Positions 8,260 through 17,869 are shown, counted from the stretch's first letter. The stretch: DNA of 64,000 nucleotides from CAVZTA01 sp963778025 (GCA_963778025.1 CAVZTA010000009.1:372001-436000); one strand, 5' to 3'. Program-made: numbers and translations. The notes: generated by a model not told the origin, from the letters alone.

Positions 8260-8406
8260 CGCGGGACTCCCATGGACGGTCACCTTCCGGGGGAACGTAT
8301 CCGGCAGGGACATCCGCGGAACGGACCGATCCGCCCGAATCGGAGTGCCGTTCGGCATCCCGGCGGTCCGGGCGACGAGCAGGCGAGTGCCTGTGTCGAT
8401 CGGACG

Positions 8407-9813
8407 ATGAGTGTGACCGATGCCGGCATGTACGCTCCCAGCCACTTCCCGACGGTGCGGCGAGCGAGAACGAGGGTCGATGACGTGGCCGACGGCCGGA
8501 CGATCGTGTTCTTCCCGGAGGGCGCCTTCGGTCCCACCAACAACTGTGTGGGCATCGGCGACATCCTGCGGCGGCGCGGGCATCGGGTGATCTTCATCGT
8601 CGAGGAGTCGTTCGCCGGCAACCTCGAGGCGAAGGGGTTCGAGGAGCGGCTGATGCGGCTCGGGCCACCCCCCTCGGAGCCCGAGGTGCCCGGCCAGTTC
8701 TGGATCGACTTCATCCGCGACACCGCCCCGGTGTTCCGGACGTCGACCCTGGAGCAGATCACGGGGTTCATCGCGCCCACCTGGCAGGCCCTGATCGACG
8801 GCGCGAAGTACGTCGACCCGCGCTTGATCGAGATCATCGACGAGCTCCAGCCGGACACCATCGTCGAGGACAACGTCGTCGGGTTCCCGGCGCTGCCGGC
8901 GAGCGGCCGCCCGTGGGTCCGGATCACCTCGTGCAATCCCGCGGAGATCAGGGACCCGCTGGTCGCGCCGTTCTCGAGCGGCTATCCGGCCGGCGACCGG
9001 TCCGCCTGGCCGGAGTTCCGTGCGACGTACCGCACCGCTCACGCCGATATCTGGGCGGACTTCGACGCGTTCATGCGTGACCGCGGCGCGCCTGGCCTGG
9101 CGCATTCCGATCTGGGTCCCGAGTTCATCCACGAGTCGCCGTGGCTGAACCTGTACGTCTATCCCGCCGAAGCCGACTACCAGCGCGCGCGCCCGCTCGG
9201 GCCGACGTGGCATCGGCTCGATTCGTCGGTCCGGGCGACCGACGGCTCGTGGTCGCTGCCGGCGCATCTTGCCGACGGGCCCGGGAAGCTGATCTACCTG
9301 TCCCTGGGGTCCCTCGGCTCGGCCGATGTCGAGCTGATGCAGCGCCTGGTCGACATCCTGGGGCGCTCACCGCATCGGGTGATCGTGTCCAAGGGGCCCC
9401 TCGCGGATCAGATCCGGCTCCACGAGGACATGACGGGCGAGGCGTTCCTGCCCCAGCCGGCGATCCTGCCGCAGGTCGACCTCGTGATCACCCACGGCGG
9501 CAACAACACCGTCACGGAGTGCTTCCACAACGGCAAGCCGATGATCGTGCTGCCGCTGTTCTGGGACCAGGTCGACAACGCGCAGCGCGTGCACGAGACG
9601 GGGTTCGGGCAGCGCTTCGGGGCGTATTCGGTCGCCGAGGACGAGCTCCTCGGCGCCGTCGAGCGGCTCCTCGCCGACACGGCCCTCCACCAGCGGATGG
9701 CGACGATCGCCGCTCGCCTCCAGGCGAACCCCGGCACCGTGCGCGCGGCCGATCTCATCGAGCGCGTGGCGGTCACCGGCCAGCCGGTCCATCGCGAGGC
9801 CCTGCCGGCCTGA
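8407..9813 (+). CDS. GT1-family (MGT-type) glycosyltransferase
   Basis: The 468-residue protein is a GT-B fold enzyme. The N-terminal half begins TIVFFPEGAFGPTNNCVGIG. The C-terminal donor-binding half holds LIYLSLGSLGSAD and the UGT/MGT signature THGGNNTVTECFHNGKPMIV followed by LPLFWDQVDNAQRV. It would move a sugar from a nucleotide sugar to a small lipophilic acceptor or macrolide-like compound. The start is uncertain: ATG 8407 leaves about 25 unstructured residues before the domain, and a later GTG near 8482 is also possible. The acceptor is unknown. Confidence 0.85.
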   Translation: MSVTDAGMYAPSHFPTVRRARTRVDDVADGRTIVFFPEGAFGPTNNCVGIGDILRRRGHRVIFIVEESFAGNLEAKGFEERLMRLGPPPSEPEVPGQFWIDFIRDTAPVFRTSTLEQITGFIAPTWQALIDGAKYVDPRLIEIIDELQPDTIVEDNVVGFPALPASGRPWVRITSCNPAEIRDPLVAPFSSGYPAGDRSAWPEFRATYRTAHADIWADFDAFMRDRGAPGLAHSDLGPEFIHESPWLNLYVYPAEADYQRARPLGPTWHRLDSSVRATDGSWSLPAHLADGPGKLIYLSLGSLGSADVELMQRLVDILGRSPHRVIVSKGPLADQIRLHEDMTGEAFLPQPAILPQVDLVITHGGNNTVTECFHNGKPMIVLPLFWDQVDNAQRVHETGFGQRFGAYSVAEDELLGAVERLLADTALHQRMATIAARLQANPGTVRAADLIERVAVTGQPVHREALPA

Positions 9814-9872
9814 GCCATGGATCCGCTGCGGGCCATCGTCCTGATGGTGCTGCGTCCGGGATGACATCCCGT

Positions 9873-9901
9873 GACGGCGTGTCCTTCGAGGTCACGCCGT
9901 C
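9873..9901. terminator. Hairpin between convergent glycosyltransferase and kinase genes
   Basis: Arms GACGGCGTG and CACGCCGTC pair perfectly over 9 bp with an 11-nt loop. The hairpin sits between the two convergent stops (9813 and 9940) and probably ends both transcripts. A small palindrome GGGATGACATCCC lies just before it. Confidence 0.55.
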
Positions 9902-9939
9902 GCTCCACGCGGCCGCTGGCCGCACGCTGGCCGCGTCAG

Positions 9940-11829
9940 TCACGCCGTCTGGCGCAGATCGGGATCGGCGAGCAGCCACCGTCCGTCCCGCCGGACGAGG
10001 TCCCAGACACCCTCGTAGCGGCGTGGCGCGGACGAATCGCGGCGGTACTCGACGATGGTCACCGCCACACGAGCCGTGGTGCCGGTGCGGGAGATCGTCG
10101 ACAGCCGCGGCAGGTCGATCCGCGTCGTCGGGGCGAAGCGGCCGTCGATGTACTGACGTGGCGGATAGCGCTGACGCATCTCGGACGTCCACAGGGCGGC
10201 GGCCCGGTCGAAGTCGTGCCGCTCGATGGCGTCGTAGAAGGCACGGACGGCACCCGCCGGTGAGCTGGCTGTCACGGGCGCTGCCGTCGGTCGGGCCGTG
10301 GGGCGTGGCGTCGGGCGCGGGGTAGGACGAGGCGTCGCGACCGGCGTCGGCTTCGGGGTCGCGCGCGCGCTCGGTGATGGGCTGGGCGATGGCGTCGCGG
10401 TCGGCGATGGCGATGCCGTGGGGGTGGGTGACGCGGTGACCAGGCGCGACGGGCTCGGCGAGACGGGACCGATCGCCACGCCCGGGGTCGCCGTCGCGCC
10501 CAGGACACCGCCGCCGACATCGCCGTTGGCGAGCAGCGAGAAGACGGCGCTCCCGACCAGCAGCACGACGAGCCCCGCGAATGCGACGAAGGCGGGTACC
10601 GCACGCCGGCGAGCGGTGCGCCGGGAGGCCGGCAGCGGTGCCGGCGGGCGCGCCACCGGCCACGGCCGTGTCGCGGGAAGCCGCTCGGGGAGCTTCCGCG
10701 CTGCGACCGGATCGGCGAGGGGCGTGACATCGGTCGTGGGCGCCATGGCCCCGTCGCCCGGGTTGGGACGCGCGATCGCCCGCGCGACCGTGCCGCTGGC
10801 CGTCAGCGCCGCCCGCTCGTCTCGCTCGCCGACCTCGTCGACCGCCGCGACCCCCTCCGGGGCTTCGACCACGCTCCAGCGACCGCTCTGAGGCGCCTCG
10901 GCCGACTCCGCGGAAGTCATCGACGCCAGCAGGGCGGATCCGATCCCGCCTGCGACCTCGGCGGTCGGTGGTCCGACGCCCGCCACCTCCGCGGACAGGG
11001 ATGTCCATCGCCGGCGCCAGACCTCGAGCGCATCGGCGAAGGCGCGTGCGCTCGGATAGCGATCCGCCGGATCCGCGGCGAGCGCACGCGCGACGATGGC
11101 ATCGAGCCCGGGCGGCAGGTCCGCGACGATCGTGGACGGCGGCGGTGCCGTCTCCGAGAGCCGCGCGAGCGCAGTCGCGGCCGGCGTGTCACTCGACCAG
11201 GGCAGGCGACCCGTGAGCAGCTCGTAGAGGACGACGCCCAGCGAGAACAGGTCGCTCGACGCGGTCGCCTCCTCGCCACGCGTCTGCTCGGGGCTGAGGT
11301 ACGGCACGGACCCGAGCACGAGGCCGGTCGCGGTCACGCGCGCCGTCGTGAGCGCGCGAGCGATGCCGAAGTCGACGACCCGGAGGCGGCCATCGCGCCC
11401 GAGCAGGAGATTGCCGGGCTTCACGTCCCGATGGACGATCCCGCGCCGGTGGGCGACGGCGAGACCCCGCGCCGCGGCGGCGACCAGCGACACGGCTTCG
11501 AACGGCGGCAGCCGCCCGTGCTCCGCGAGGACCTCGGCGAGCGACGCGCCGTCGACGAACTCCATGACGATGTAGCGCTCGTCGCCGTCGACGCCCGTGT
11601 CGTGGATGGGTGCGATGTTCGGATGGGCGAGGCTGGCCGCGTGCCGCGCCTCGGACTCGAAGCGCTCGACGAAGCGATCGTCCTCGGCGTACTGCGGGCG
11701 GAGCAGCTTGACGGCGACGGTCCGGCCGAGCCGCAGGTCGCGTGCCCGCCAGACCGTCGCCATGCCCCCGGACCCGACCGGCTCGAGCAACTCGTAGCGG
11801 TCGGCGATCCGGCGGCCGGACAGCGACAT
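9940..11829 (-). CDS. Membrane Ser/Thr protein kinase with extracytoplasmic NTF2-like domain
   Basis: The 629-residue protein starts with a PknB-type kinase domain (residues about 10-270): glycine loop EPVGSGGMATVW, Lys in VAVKLL, catalytic IVHRDVKPGNLLL, VVDFGIA and SVPYLSPEQTRGEE. A disordered juxtamembrane region leads to one transmembrane helix (about 430-455, VPAFVAFAGLVVLLVGSAVF). Outside the membrane is a Pro/Ser/Thr-rich spacer with PTPRPTPRPT repeats, then a roughly 100-residue SnoaL/NTF2-like domain (GAVRAFYDAIERHDFDRAAA) instead of PASTA repeats, which may sense a ligand. ATG 11829 directly precedes the kinase fold; an upstream in-frame ATG at 11976 would add 49 unlikely residues. 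Confidence 0.9.
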   Translation of the reverse strand: MSLSGRRIADRYELLEPVGSGGMATVWRARDLRLGRTVAVKLLRPQYAEDDRFVERFESEARHAASLAHPNIAPIHDTGVDGDERYIVMEFVDGASLAEVLAEHGRLPPFEAVSLVAAAARGLAVAHRRGIVHRDVKPGNLLLGRDGRLRVVDFGIARALTTARVTATGLVLGSVPYLSPEQTRGEEATASSDLFSLGVVLYELLTGRLPWSSDTPAATALARLSETAPPPSTIVADLPPGLDAIVARALAADPADRYPSARAFADALEVWRRRWTSLSAEVAGVGPPTAEVAGGIGSALLASMTSAESAEAPQSGRWSVVEAPEGVAAVDEVGERDERAALTASGTVARAIARPNPGDGAMAPTTDVTPLADPVAARKLPERLPATRPWPVARPPAPLPASRRTARRRAVPAFVAFAGLVVLLVGSAVFSLLANGDVGGGVLGATATPGVAIGPVSPSPSRLVTASPTPTASPSPTATPSPSPSPSARATPKPTPVATPRPTPRPTPRPTARPTAAPVTASSPAGAVRAFYDAIERHDFDRAAALWTSEMRQRYPPRQYIDGRFAPTTRIDLPRLSTISRTGTTARVAVTIVEYRRDSSAPRRYEGVWDLVRRDGRWLLADPDLRQTA

Positions 11830-12035
11830 CCTGAGAGTCAACCCTCGATGAGGGAACGTCCGGGGCTCGCCGGACGGAGCGCGCGTCACGACCGCATCGC
11901 ATCCCGGCGCCTGCGGCGTCGCGCCCATCGCGCCGTGGTGGAGCCCGCGACGCAACGGGGTACGATCGAGCGACATCCAGCGACCGACCTGTCAGCGCCG
12001 CGCGCAGGTGCCGCGCGCCCGAGGAGGATCCGTCC

Positions 12036-13487
12036 GTGACCGACACGCTCGACCGCGTGACGACGTACCAGCAGTTCATCGGCGGCGCATTCGTCGATGC
12101 GGCGTCCGGCGAGACCCTGGACATCGAGAACCCGGCCAACGGCCAGGTCATCGCCAAAGTGCCCGGAAGCTCCGCCGAGGACGTCGACCGCGCGGTGAAC
12201 GCCGCCGAGCAGGCATTCGCGACCTGGAAGGACACGACGCCCCAGGACCGCAGCCTGATCCTGCTGAAGATCGCCGACTCGCTCGAGGCGGCGGCCGACG
12301 AGATCGGCCGGCTCGAGAGCCAGAACGCCGGCAAGCCCGTCGGCGCGGCGATCGACGAGATCTCGGTGTGCGTCGACCTGTTCCGGTTCTTCGCCGGCGC
12401 TGCGCGCGTCCCCGAGGGTCTCGCCGCGACGGAGTACCTCGCCGGCCATACGTCGTTCATCCGCCGCGACCCCATCGGCGTCGTGGCCAGCATCGCGCCC
12501 TGGAACTACCCGCTGTACATGGCCAGCTGGAAGCTGGGGCCCGCGCTCGCGAGCGGCAACACGGTCGTCCTCAAGCCCTCGATCCGTACGCCGCTGTCCG
12601 CCCTCCGCTTCGCACAGATCCTCGCCGAGCACCTGCCGCCGGGCGTCGTCAACGTCCTGTCAGGTTCGGGCTCGACCATCGGCGACCAGCTCGTGAGCCA
12701 CCCCAAGGTGCGCATGGTCTCGATCACCGGCGACACGGTCACCGGGAAGCGCATCGCCACCCTTGCCGCGCAGACCGTGAAGCGCCTTCACCTCGAGCTG
12801 GGTGGCAAGGCGCCGGTCGTCATCTTCGACGACGCCGACCTCGACCTCGCCGCGGAGACGCTCAAGGCGGCCGGCTACTGGAACGCGGGCCAGGACTGCA
12901 CCGCCGCGACACGCGTCATCGCCGGCCCGGGCGTCTACGACGACTTCGTCAGCAAGCTCTCGGACCAGGTGCGATCCATCACCTGGGGCGACCCGGCCGA
13001 AGCCGACGATATCGACATGGGCTCGCTCATCGCGAAGGCCCAGGTCGAGAAGGTCGCCGGCATGGTCGATCGCGCACGCGGTGGCGCGGAGGTCGTCGTC
13101 GGCGGCAACGCGCCCAGCCGCGCCGGCTACTACTACGAGCCCACGCTCATCGCGGGTCCCGACCAGAAGAGCGAGATCATCCAGGACGAGATCTTCGGGC
13201 CGGTCGTCACCGTCCAGCGCTTCAGCGACGAGGAGCAGGCGATCGCCTGGGCGAACGACACGCCGTACGGTCTCGCGTCGTCCGTGTTCACCAGCGACAT
13301 CGGGCGGGCGATGCGCGTGGCCAAGGCGCTCGAGTTCGGTCATGTCTGGATCAACGAGCACTTCACGCTCACATCCGAGACGCCGCACGGCGGGGTCAAG
13401 CAGTCGGGCTGGGGCAAGGACGGCTCGAAGTACGCGCTCGAGGACTACACGTTCATCAAGCACGTGATGATCAACAGCGGGGCGTAG
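12036..13487 (+). CDS. NAD-dependent aldehyde dehydrogenase, gamma-aminobutyraldehyde type
   Basis: The 483-residue enzyme matches the PatD/YdcW branch: DVFRFF-like motif VDLFRFFAGAARVPEGLAA, IRRDPIGVVASIAPWNYPL, catalytic Glu in LELGGKAPVV, and catalytic Cys in YNAGQDC-like WNAGQDCTAATR, ending LEDYTFIKHVM. These enzymes oxidise 4-aminobutyraldehyde (putrescine breakdown) and related aminoaldehydes. GTG 12036 is chosen from GAGGAGGA at 12021-12028 and the family N-terminus. It is divergent from the kinase gene and followed at once by the maltokinase remnant. Confidence 0.9.
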   Translation: MTDTLDRVTTYQQFIGGAFVDAASGETLDIENPANGQVIAKVPGSSAEDVDRAVNAAEQAFATWKDTTPQDRSLILLKIADSLEAAADEIGRLESQNAGKPVGAAIDEISVCVDLFRFFAGAARVPEGLAATEYLAGHTSFIRRDPIGVVASIAPWNYPLYMASWKLGPALASGNTVVLKPSIRTPLSALRFAQILAEHLPPGVVNVLSGSGSTIGDQLVSHPKVRMVSITGDTVTGKRIATLAAQTVKRLHLELGGKAPVVIFDDADLDLAAETLKAAGYWNAGQDCTAATRVIAGPGVYDDFVSKLSDQVRSITWGDPAEADDIDMGSLIAKAQVEKVAGMVDRARGGAEVVVGGNAPSRAGYYYEPTLIAGPDQKSEIIQDEIFGPVVTVQRFSDEEQAIAWANDTPYGLASSVFTSDIGRAMRVAKALEFGHVWINEHFTLTSETPHGGVKQSGWGKDGSKYALEDYTFIKHVMINSGA

Positions 13488-13497
13488 CGCGAACGGC

Positions 13498-14950
13498 ATC
13501 GACTTCGCCGCCGTCCGCGGGGCCGTCGCCGGGCTCGACCTCGAGGACCTGTCCGGCCGCCGCTGGTTCGGCGCCAAGGGGTCGACCATCGAGCGGGCCG
13601 ACCTCGCGCACGCGTTCACGCTCGGGAGCGGCGCGCTCGCGCTCGTCGACCTGACCGCGGGCGGCACCCGCGAGCGCTACGCCCTGGCGTTCGCGCCGGG
13701 CGAGCTCGGCCTCCGCGAGGCGACGGAGTCCGACGGCGTGTGGCGGGCGCTGGCGGCCGCGATCGCGACGGGGTCCACGATCGCCGCCCTGCCTCGCCCA
13801 CGGCCGTCGGGTGCTCCCGCGGCGGCGGGTTCGGTCGAGGCCGGCCTGGTGTGCCGGCCGGCTCACGGGCTGGCGGCGCTCGTCCCCGAAGGGGCCGGCT
13901 GGGTCGCCGACGCCGAGGAGCGGCCGTTGGGGAACGACCAGTCCAACACCTCGGTCGTGCTCGGCGAGCGCCTGCTGCTGAAGGCGTACCGGCGGGTCCT
14001 CGACGGCCTGAACCCCGACCTCGAGCTCAACGCCGTCCTCTCGGAGGAGCTGGCGTTCCCGGGCGTGCCGCGCCTCGCGGGCTACGCGGAGGTCGTGACC
14101 CGCGACGGCGTCGCCACCCTCGCGATGCTCAGCGAGTACGTCGTGGGCGCCGCCGACGTCTACGAATCGCTGGCCGAGCAGCTGACCGGACTGGATCCTC
14201 GCGCCGGGCCGCGTGACGGTCGAGTTCGCGACCGAGCCCGTCGAGGACCTCGGGCACCTCACCGCCGCGCTGCATGCGGCGCTCGCACAGCCGCCCTCCG
14301 GCGTCCCGGATCTCGAGCCCCGGGAGGCGACGCGCGACGAGATCCGCGCCTGGGGCAGGGAAGCCCGCGGTCGGCTGCAGAGCGCCGTGGCGAACGTGGA
14401 TGGCGAGGTCGCCGCGGAGCTCCGTCGCGAGGCGCCGGCGATCGCGGCCCGGTTCTCGGTGTTCGACGCGCTGCCGGTGATGCCTCGGCTGACGCGCATC
14501 CACGGCGACCTCCACCTCGGCCAGCTGATCCACGCCGAGGATGGCTATCGGATCGTCGACTTCGAGGGTGAGCCGACGCGCCCGATCGAGGAGCGCCGCC
14601 GGCTCGACTCGCCGCTCCGCGACGTCGCCTCGATGCTGCGCTCGGTGGACCACGTGGGCCGGAGCGCCCGGCGGCGGGCGGAACGACGGAACGGCGGACC
14701 GGTGGAGGAGCCGGGGCTGGATATCGATCGCTGGCTCGAACGAGGGCGGGAGCGGTTCCTCCACGGCTACCGGGAGCAGCTTCGAGAGCGGGGCATGCCG
14801 GCCGCGATCGATGAGGACCTGCTGCTCGCCTTCGAGTTCGCGAAGGAGTCGTACGAATTCACCTACGCGGCGCGCTTCCTGCCCGACTGGCTGTGGGCGC
14901 CACGCGAGGGCATGCGCTGGCTGGTCGAGCGCTTCGGGAGCGGCACTTGA
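13498..14950 (+). CDS. Maltokinase, no clear start and one frameshift
   Basis: The reading resembles maltokinase (Mak/Pep2), which phosphorylates maltose with ATP in the GlgE glycogen route. Matches are RRWFGAKGSTIERAD at the start, NDQSNTSVVLGERLLLKAYR (the ATP-binding Lys), and the aminoglycoside-kinase-like catalytic core RIHGDLHLGQ and IVDFEGEPTRP followed by SPLRDVASMLRS. No ATG/GTG/TTG exists in this frame between the in-frame stop at 13468-13470 and the domain, so the start is lost or a base is wrong there. A second break lies at about 14193-14200, where removing one G gives a continuous LTGLILAPGRVTVEF. No GlgE or trehalose synthase gene is nearby. Confidence 0.75.
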
Positions 14951-15008
14951 CGCGTCGGCCGCAGACCCGGCGCCGGGAAGCCCCCGCACGCACCGAGCAC
15001 GGTGAGCT

Positions 15009-15417
15009 TCACACCGGGACGAGCTCGGTGCGCAGCTCGTGGCTGCCGTCCTCGAGCGGCCACTCGTAGTACAGGCGGTAGTCGCCGCCGGGCAACGGGA
15101 CGACGTCCAGGCCGCGCGACCGACACCGGCCATCGCCCGTCATCGAGCCGGACGATGGCCGGCCGCTCCATCGAATCGGCCTCGAAGCGGGTCTGGTCCA
15201 GGACGGCGACCGTCTCGAAGCGCTCGCCGTCCGGCGACCGCGCCACGATCGTGTGCCCGCGCCCACGATGCCCGGTCCGCAGCCGATACGCGATCACGAA
15301 GCCGCCATCAGGATCGATCGCGGCGGAGGGCGCCCCTGCCCAGTAGCCTTCGCCGGCGCCGGGCGCCGGCACGCACACGACCGGCGAGCTCGTGCCGGGA
15401 AGCGGGAAGTCGACCAT
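15009..15417 (-). CDS. Possible glycan-binding/propeller-type protein, internally shortened and frame-shifted
   Basis: The N-terminal 95 residues (YWAGAPSAAIDPDGGFVIAY, RGHTIVARSPDGERF, SMERPAIVRLDDGRW) look like the first blades of a beta-propeller or GH43-like fold. The C-terminal 40 residues (GGDYRLYYEWPLEDGSHELR) lie in another frame and look like the last blade. The two join at about 15130-15145. Such proteins usually have about 300 residues, so here the middle blades appear lost, leaving about 135. This looks like a decaying gene rather than only a one-base error. Function is not known. It lies directly after the LLM oxidoreductase on the same strand. Confidence 0.45.
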
Positions 15418-15428
15418 CGTCGCCGACG

Positions 15429-16361
15429 TTACGCGTCGTCGGTCCTCGCCCGGATATCAGGCAGGGCGTCCATCGTTGCGAGGTCGAACGGGGAGCGGAA
15501 TACCCAGATCGAGTGCCGGAAGCCGACGTCCGCGTACGTGCGCAGGGACGCCGCGACCTCGTTCACGGATCCCACGACCTCGGGCCGGTCCTCGCCGGTG
15601 AGCGGTCGATGGACCGCGCGGTAGCCGTCCCAGACGTCGAGCGCCTCGTCTCGCGTCGGGCGGATGACCACGTTGTGGAACACCGTCCGCTCGATCGACT
15701 CGGGGTCGCGCCCGACGTCCTCACAGCACACCCGCAGGCGAGCGTCGTGGGCGGCGAGCTGCTCCGGCGTGCCTCGGGTGTTCCACAGGTCCGCGTAGCG
15801 GGCGACGAGCGGCAGCGTCTTCGTGGGACCGGCGCCGCCGATGATCAAGGGCAGATGCGGTTGGATCGGGCGGGGCTCGCACAGCGCGTCGTGCATCGCG
15901 TACCAGCGTCCTGCGTGGGTCACGCGCTCCCCGTCGAGCAGACGCCGGATCAGCGGGACGGCCTCGGAGAGGCGATCCAGCCGCTCGCCGAACCCACTGC
16001 CGAAGTCGATCCCGAAGGCTTCGTGCTCGCGCTCGAACCAGCCGCCGCCGAGTCCCAGGATCGTGCGTCCGCCGCTGATGTGGTCGACGGTCGTGGCGAG
16101 CTTCGCGGTCAGCCCCGGGTTCCGGAAGGTGTTCGCGGCGACCAGCAGGCCGATCCGGGCGCGCGTCGTGATCGTGGCCAGCGCGGCGAGCAGCGCCCAG
16201 CCCTCGAGCTTGCCGTCGGTCCAGTCGCCCTCGTCGCACAGCAGGTGGTCGTCCACCCAGATCGTGTCGAACCCGACGGCCTCGGCGTGGACCACGGCAT
16301 CGCGCAGCTGGGGCCAGGTCGTCCGCTGCACCCAGAACGCCGCGCCGAACCGCATCCGCAC
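15429..16361 (-). CDS. LLM-class F420/FMN-dependent oxidoreductase
   Basis: The 310-residue protein has the luciferase-like monooxygenase TIM barrel: AVVHAEAVGFDTIWVDDHLL, the TITTRARIGLLVAANTFRNP strand, and LGLGGGWFEREHEAFG, typical of F420-dependent members. F420 use fits a Chloroflexota or actinobacterial host but cannot be proved here. The natural start may be the second ATG (16355). It is divergent from mutY, with a short shared promoter region. Confidence 0.9.
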   Translation of the reverse strand: MRMRFGAAFWVQRTTWPQLRDAVVHAEAVGFDTIWVDDHLLCDEGDWTDGKLEGWALLAALATITTRARIGLLVAANTFRNPGLTAKLATTVDHISGGRTILGLGGGWFEREHEAFGIDFGSGFGERLDRLSEAVPLIRRLLDGERVTHAGRWYAMHDALCEPRPIQPHLPLIIGGAGPTKTLPLVARYADLWNTRGTPEQLAAHDARLRVCCEDVGRDPESIERTVFHNVVIRPTRDEALDVWDGYRAVHRPLTGEDRPEVVGSVNEVAASLRTYADVGFRHSIWVFRSPFDLATMDALPDIRARTDDA

Positions 16362-16385
16362 CTCCGCGCGACCTATCGTACGGAC

Positions 16386-17315
16386 GTGCCGAGCGCCGCC
16401 GTGGACCAGCCCACCGACCGCGCCGCGGAGGCCCGGATCGATCCCGCGATGCGCGACGCCGTCCTCGCTGGTTCGACGCCACGGCCGCGATCTCGCGTTC
16501 CGGAGGACCCGCGACCCATATGCGGTCCTCGTGTCCGAGCTGATGGCGCAACAGACGCAGATCGGGCGGGCGAGCGACGCCTGGGTCGCGTGGATGGCTC
16601 GTTTCCCGACGGTCCGCGCGCTCGCTGACGCCTCGCCGGCGGACGTCCTGCGCCAGTGGCAGGGCCTCGGCTACAACCGGCGCGCCCTGAACCTGCATCG
16701 AGCCGCCAAGGCGATCGTCGCGGACCACGGCGGCGTGGTCCCGGACACGGTCGAGGTGCTCCAGACGCTGCCGGGCATCGGTCCGTACACGGCGCGCGCC
16801 GTCGCCGCGATCGCCTTCGGACGACGGGAGGGTGCGGTCGACACGAACGTGCGCCGCGTCCTCGGACGTTCCGTGGCGGGCGACCCGGAGCGGCTCGACG
16901 CCGCGGAGCTGCAGGCCATCGCCGACGACGCGGTCCCGCCCGACCGGCCAGGTGCGTGGACGCACGCCCTGATGGACATCGGTGCGACGTGCTGTCGACC
17001 GGCCCGATCCGCGATGCGACGACTGCCCGGTGCGCCCGTGGTGCCGGTTCGCCGCCATCGCCGCCCGCGCGTCGAGCCAGGGCGGCGCCGGGAACCGCGA
17101 CCGAGCCGCGCTTCACCTCGACCACGCGCTGGCTCCGTGGCCGCATCGTCGACCGCCTCCGCGAGGCCGACGGCTGGGCCACGTTCGACGACACGATCGG
17201 GAACCACGACCTCGCTGCGGTCGCCCGGGCGCTCGATGGACTTGCCCGAGACGGGCTCATCGAGCTGGATCCTCAGGCCGCTTCCGGGAGGCGCGCCCGC
17301 CTGCCGATCGTTTGA
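16386..17315 (+). CDS. mutY: A/G-specific adenine glycosylase MutY, several frameshifts
   Basis: The pieces together encode MutY, which removes adenine mispaired with 8-oxoguanine. Seen in order: RRHGRDLAFRRTRDPY, VLVSELMAQQTQIGRASDAW, the helix-hairpin-helix LQTLPGIGPYTARAVAAIAF followed by VDTNVRRVLGR, and the iron-sulphur loop (C-x6-C-x2-C-x5-C in CRPADPRCDDCPVRPWC after repair). The C-terminal piece ends RRARLPIV. Breaks lie near 16470-16488, 16995 and 17090. GTG 16386 follows a -10-like TATCGT (16374-16379) by 6 nt. A strain without MutY would be a mutator, so errors in the sequence are more likely than real loss. Confidence 0.75.
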
Positions 17316-17788
17316 TCGATCACGCTCATCTGCTCCTGGCCGACCGGGCATGGCATGTGGCTCGGATCTGGCGCGGGACCGGGGTGGTGATCCGGCACGT
17401 CCAGGCTGCGCTCCGCACCCTCGTGCGAGCCCGGGTGAGCGACAGGATCGCTCGCGTCCGCGCTCGCCGCGTGTGTCAGGCTCCCCACAACGGCCCCGCG
17501 GTCGGCGTGATCCGCTCGGTCACCTGGGACGCGGAGCAGCAGGATCGCTCGTGGGGTCGGGAGGGCCGGCGAGGTCGACCCCCAGACCCAGGAGCGCGCT
17601 CCCCGACACGAACCACCCGCGGTAGCAACAGGATCGCTGGCGCCCCGGCTCGCCCGGCACGTCACGCTGCCCCGCAGACCCCAAGGGGGTGCGTGACCCG
17701 CTCGGTCATCGGGGAGGTGAGCAGCAAGATCGCTAGCCGGGTTGCGCGTGGCGAGTCGCGGGTCGGCCATCCGACACGAGGAAGGGGC
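17316..17788. repeat. Gene-free region with four spaced copies of a degenerate repeat
   Basis: No convincing gene is seen. A 16-bp core, consensus GAGCARCAGGATCGCT, occurs at 17437-17452, 17534-17549, 17623-17638 and 17719-17734, with periods of 97, 89 and 96 bp. Copies 2 and 4 are also preceded by nearly identical 17-mers (CGTGAYCCGCTCGGTCA, about 21 bp upstream of each core). Copy 1 is an inverted repeat (GAGCGA, 5 nt, TCGCTC). A related GAGCAACGCGATCGCT lies at 48231-48246 in another gene-free stretch. The role is unknown. Confidence 0.5.
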
Positions 17789-17852
17789 TTGACAACCGCG
17801 CGCTCCCGTCGCGTAATTCGGTCGACCGACCGACATCGGTCGGACGACCGAA
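17789..17852 (+). promoter_or_regulatory. Promoter with near-perfect 36-bp palindromic operator
   Basis: A consensus -35 TTGACA lies at 17789-17794, with a weak -10 around 17813-17819. Directly after it, 17817-17852 is a 36-bp palindrome: outer arms TTCGGTCG and CGACCGAA, inner arms CCGACCGA and TCGGTCGG, sharing one centre, with only the A/A pair and the central CA breaking symmetry. The structure is typical of TetR-family operators, and a TetR gene is third in the operon it would control. DUF1326 starts 18 nt later behind GGAGG. Confidence 0.75.
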
Positions 17853-17869
17853 ACGGAGGCTACGGAACG

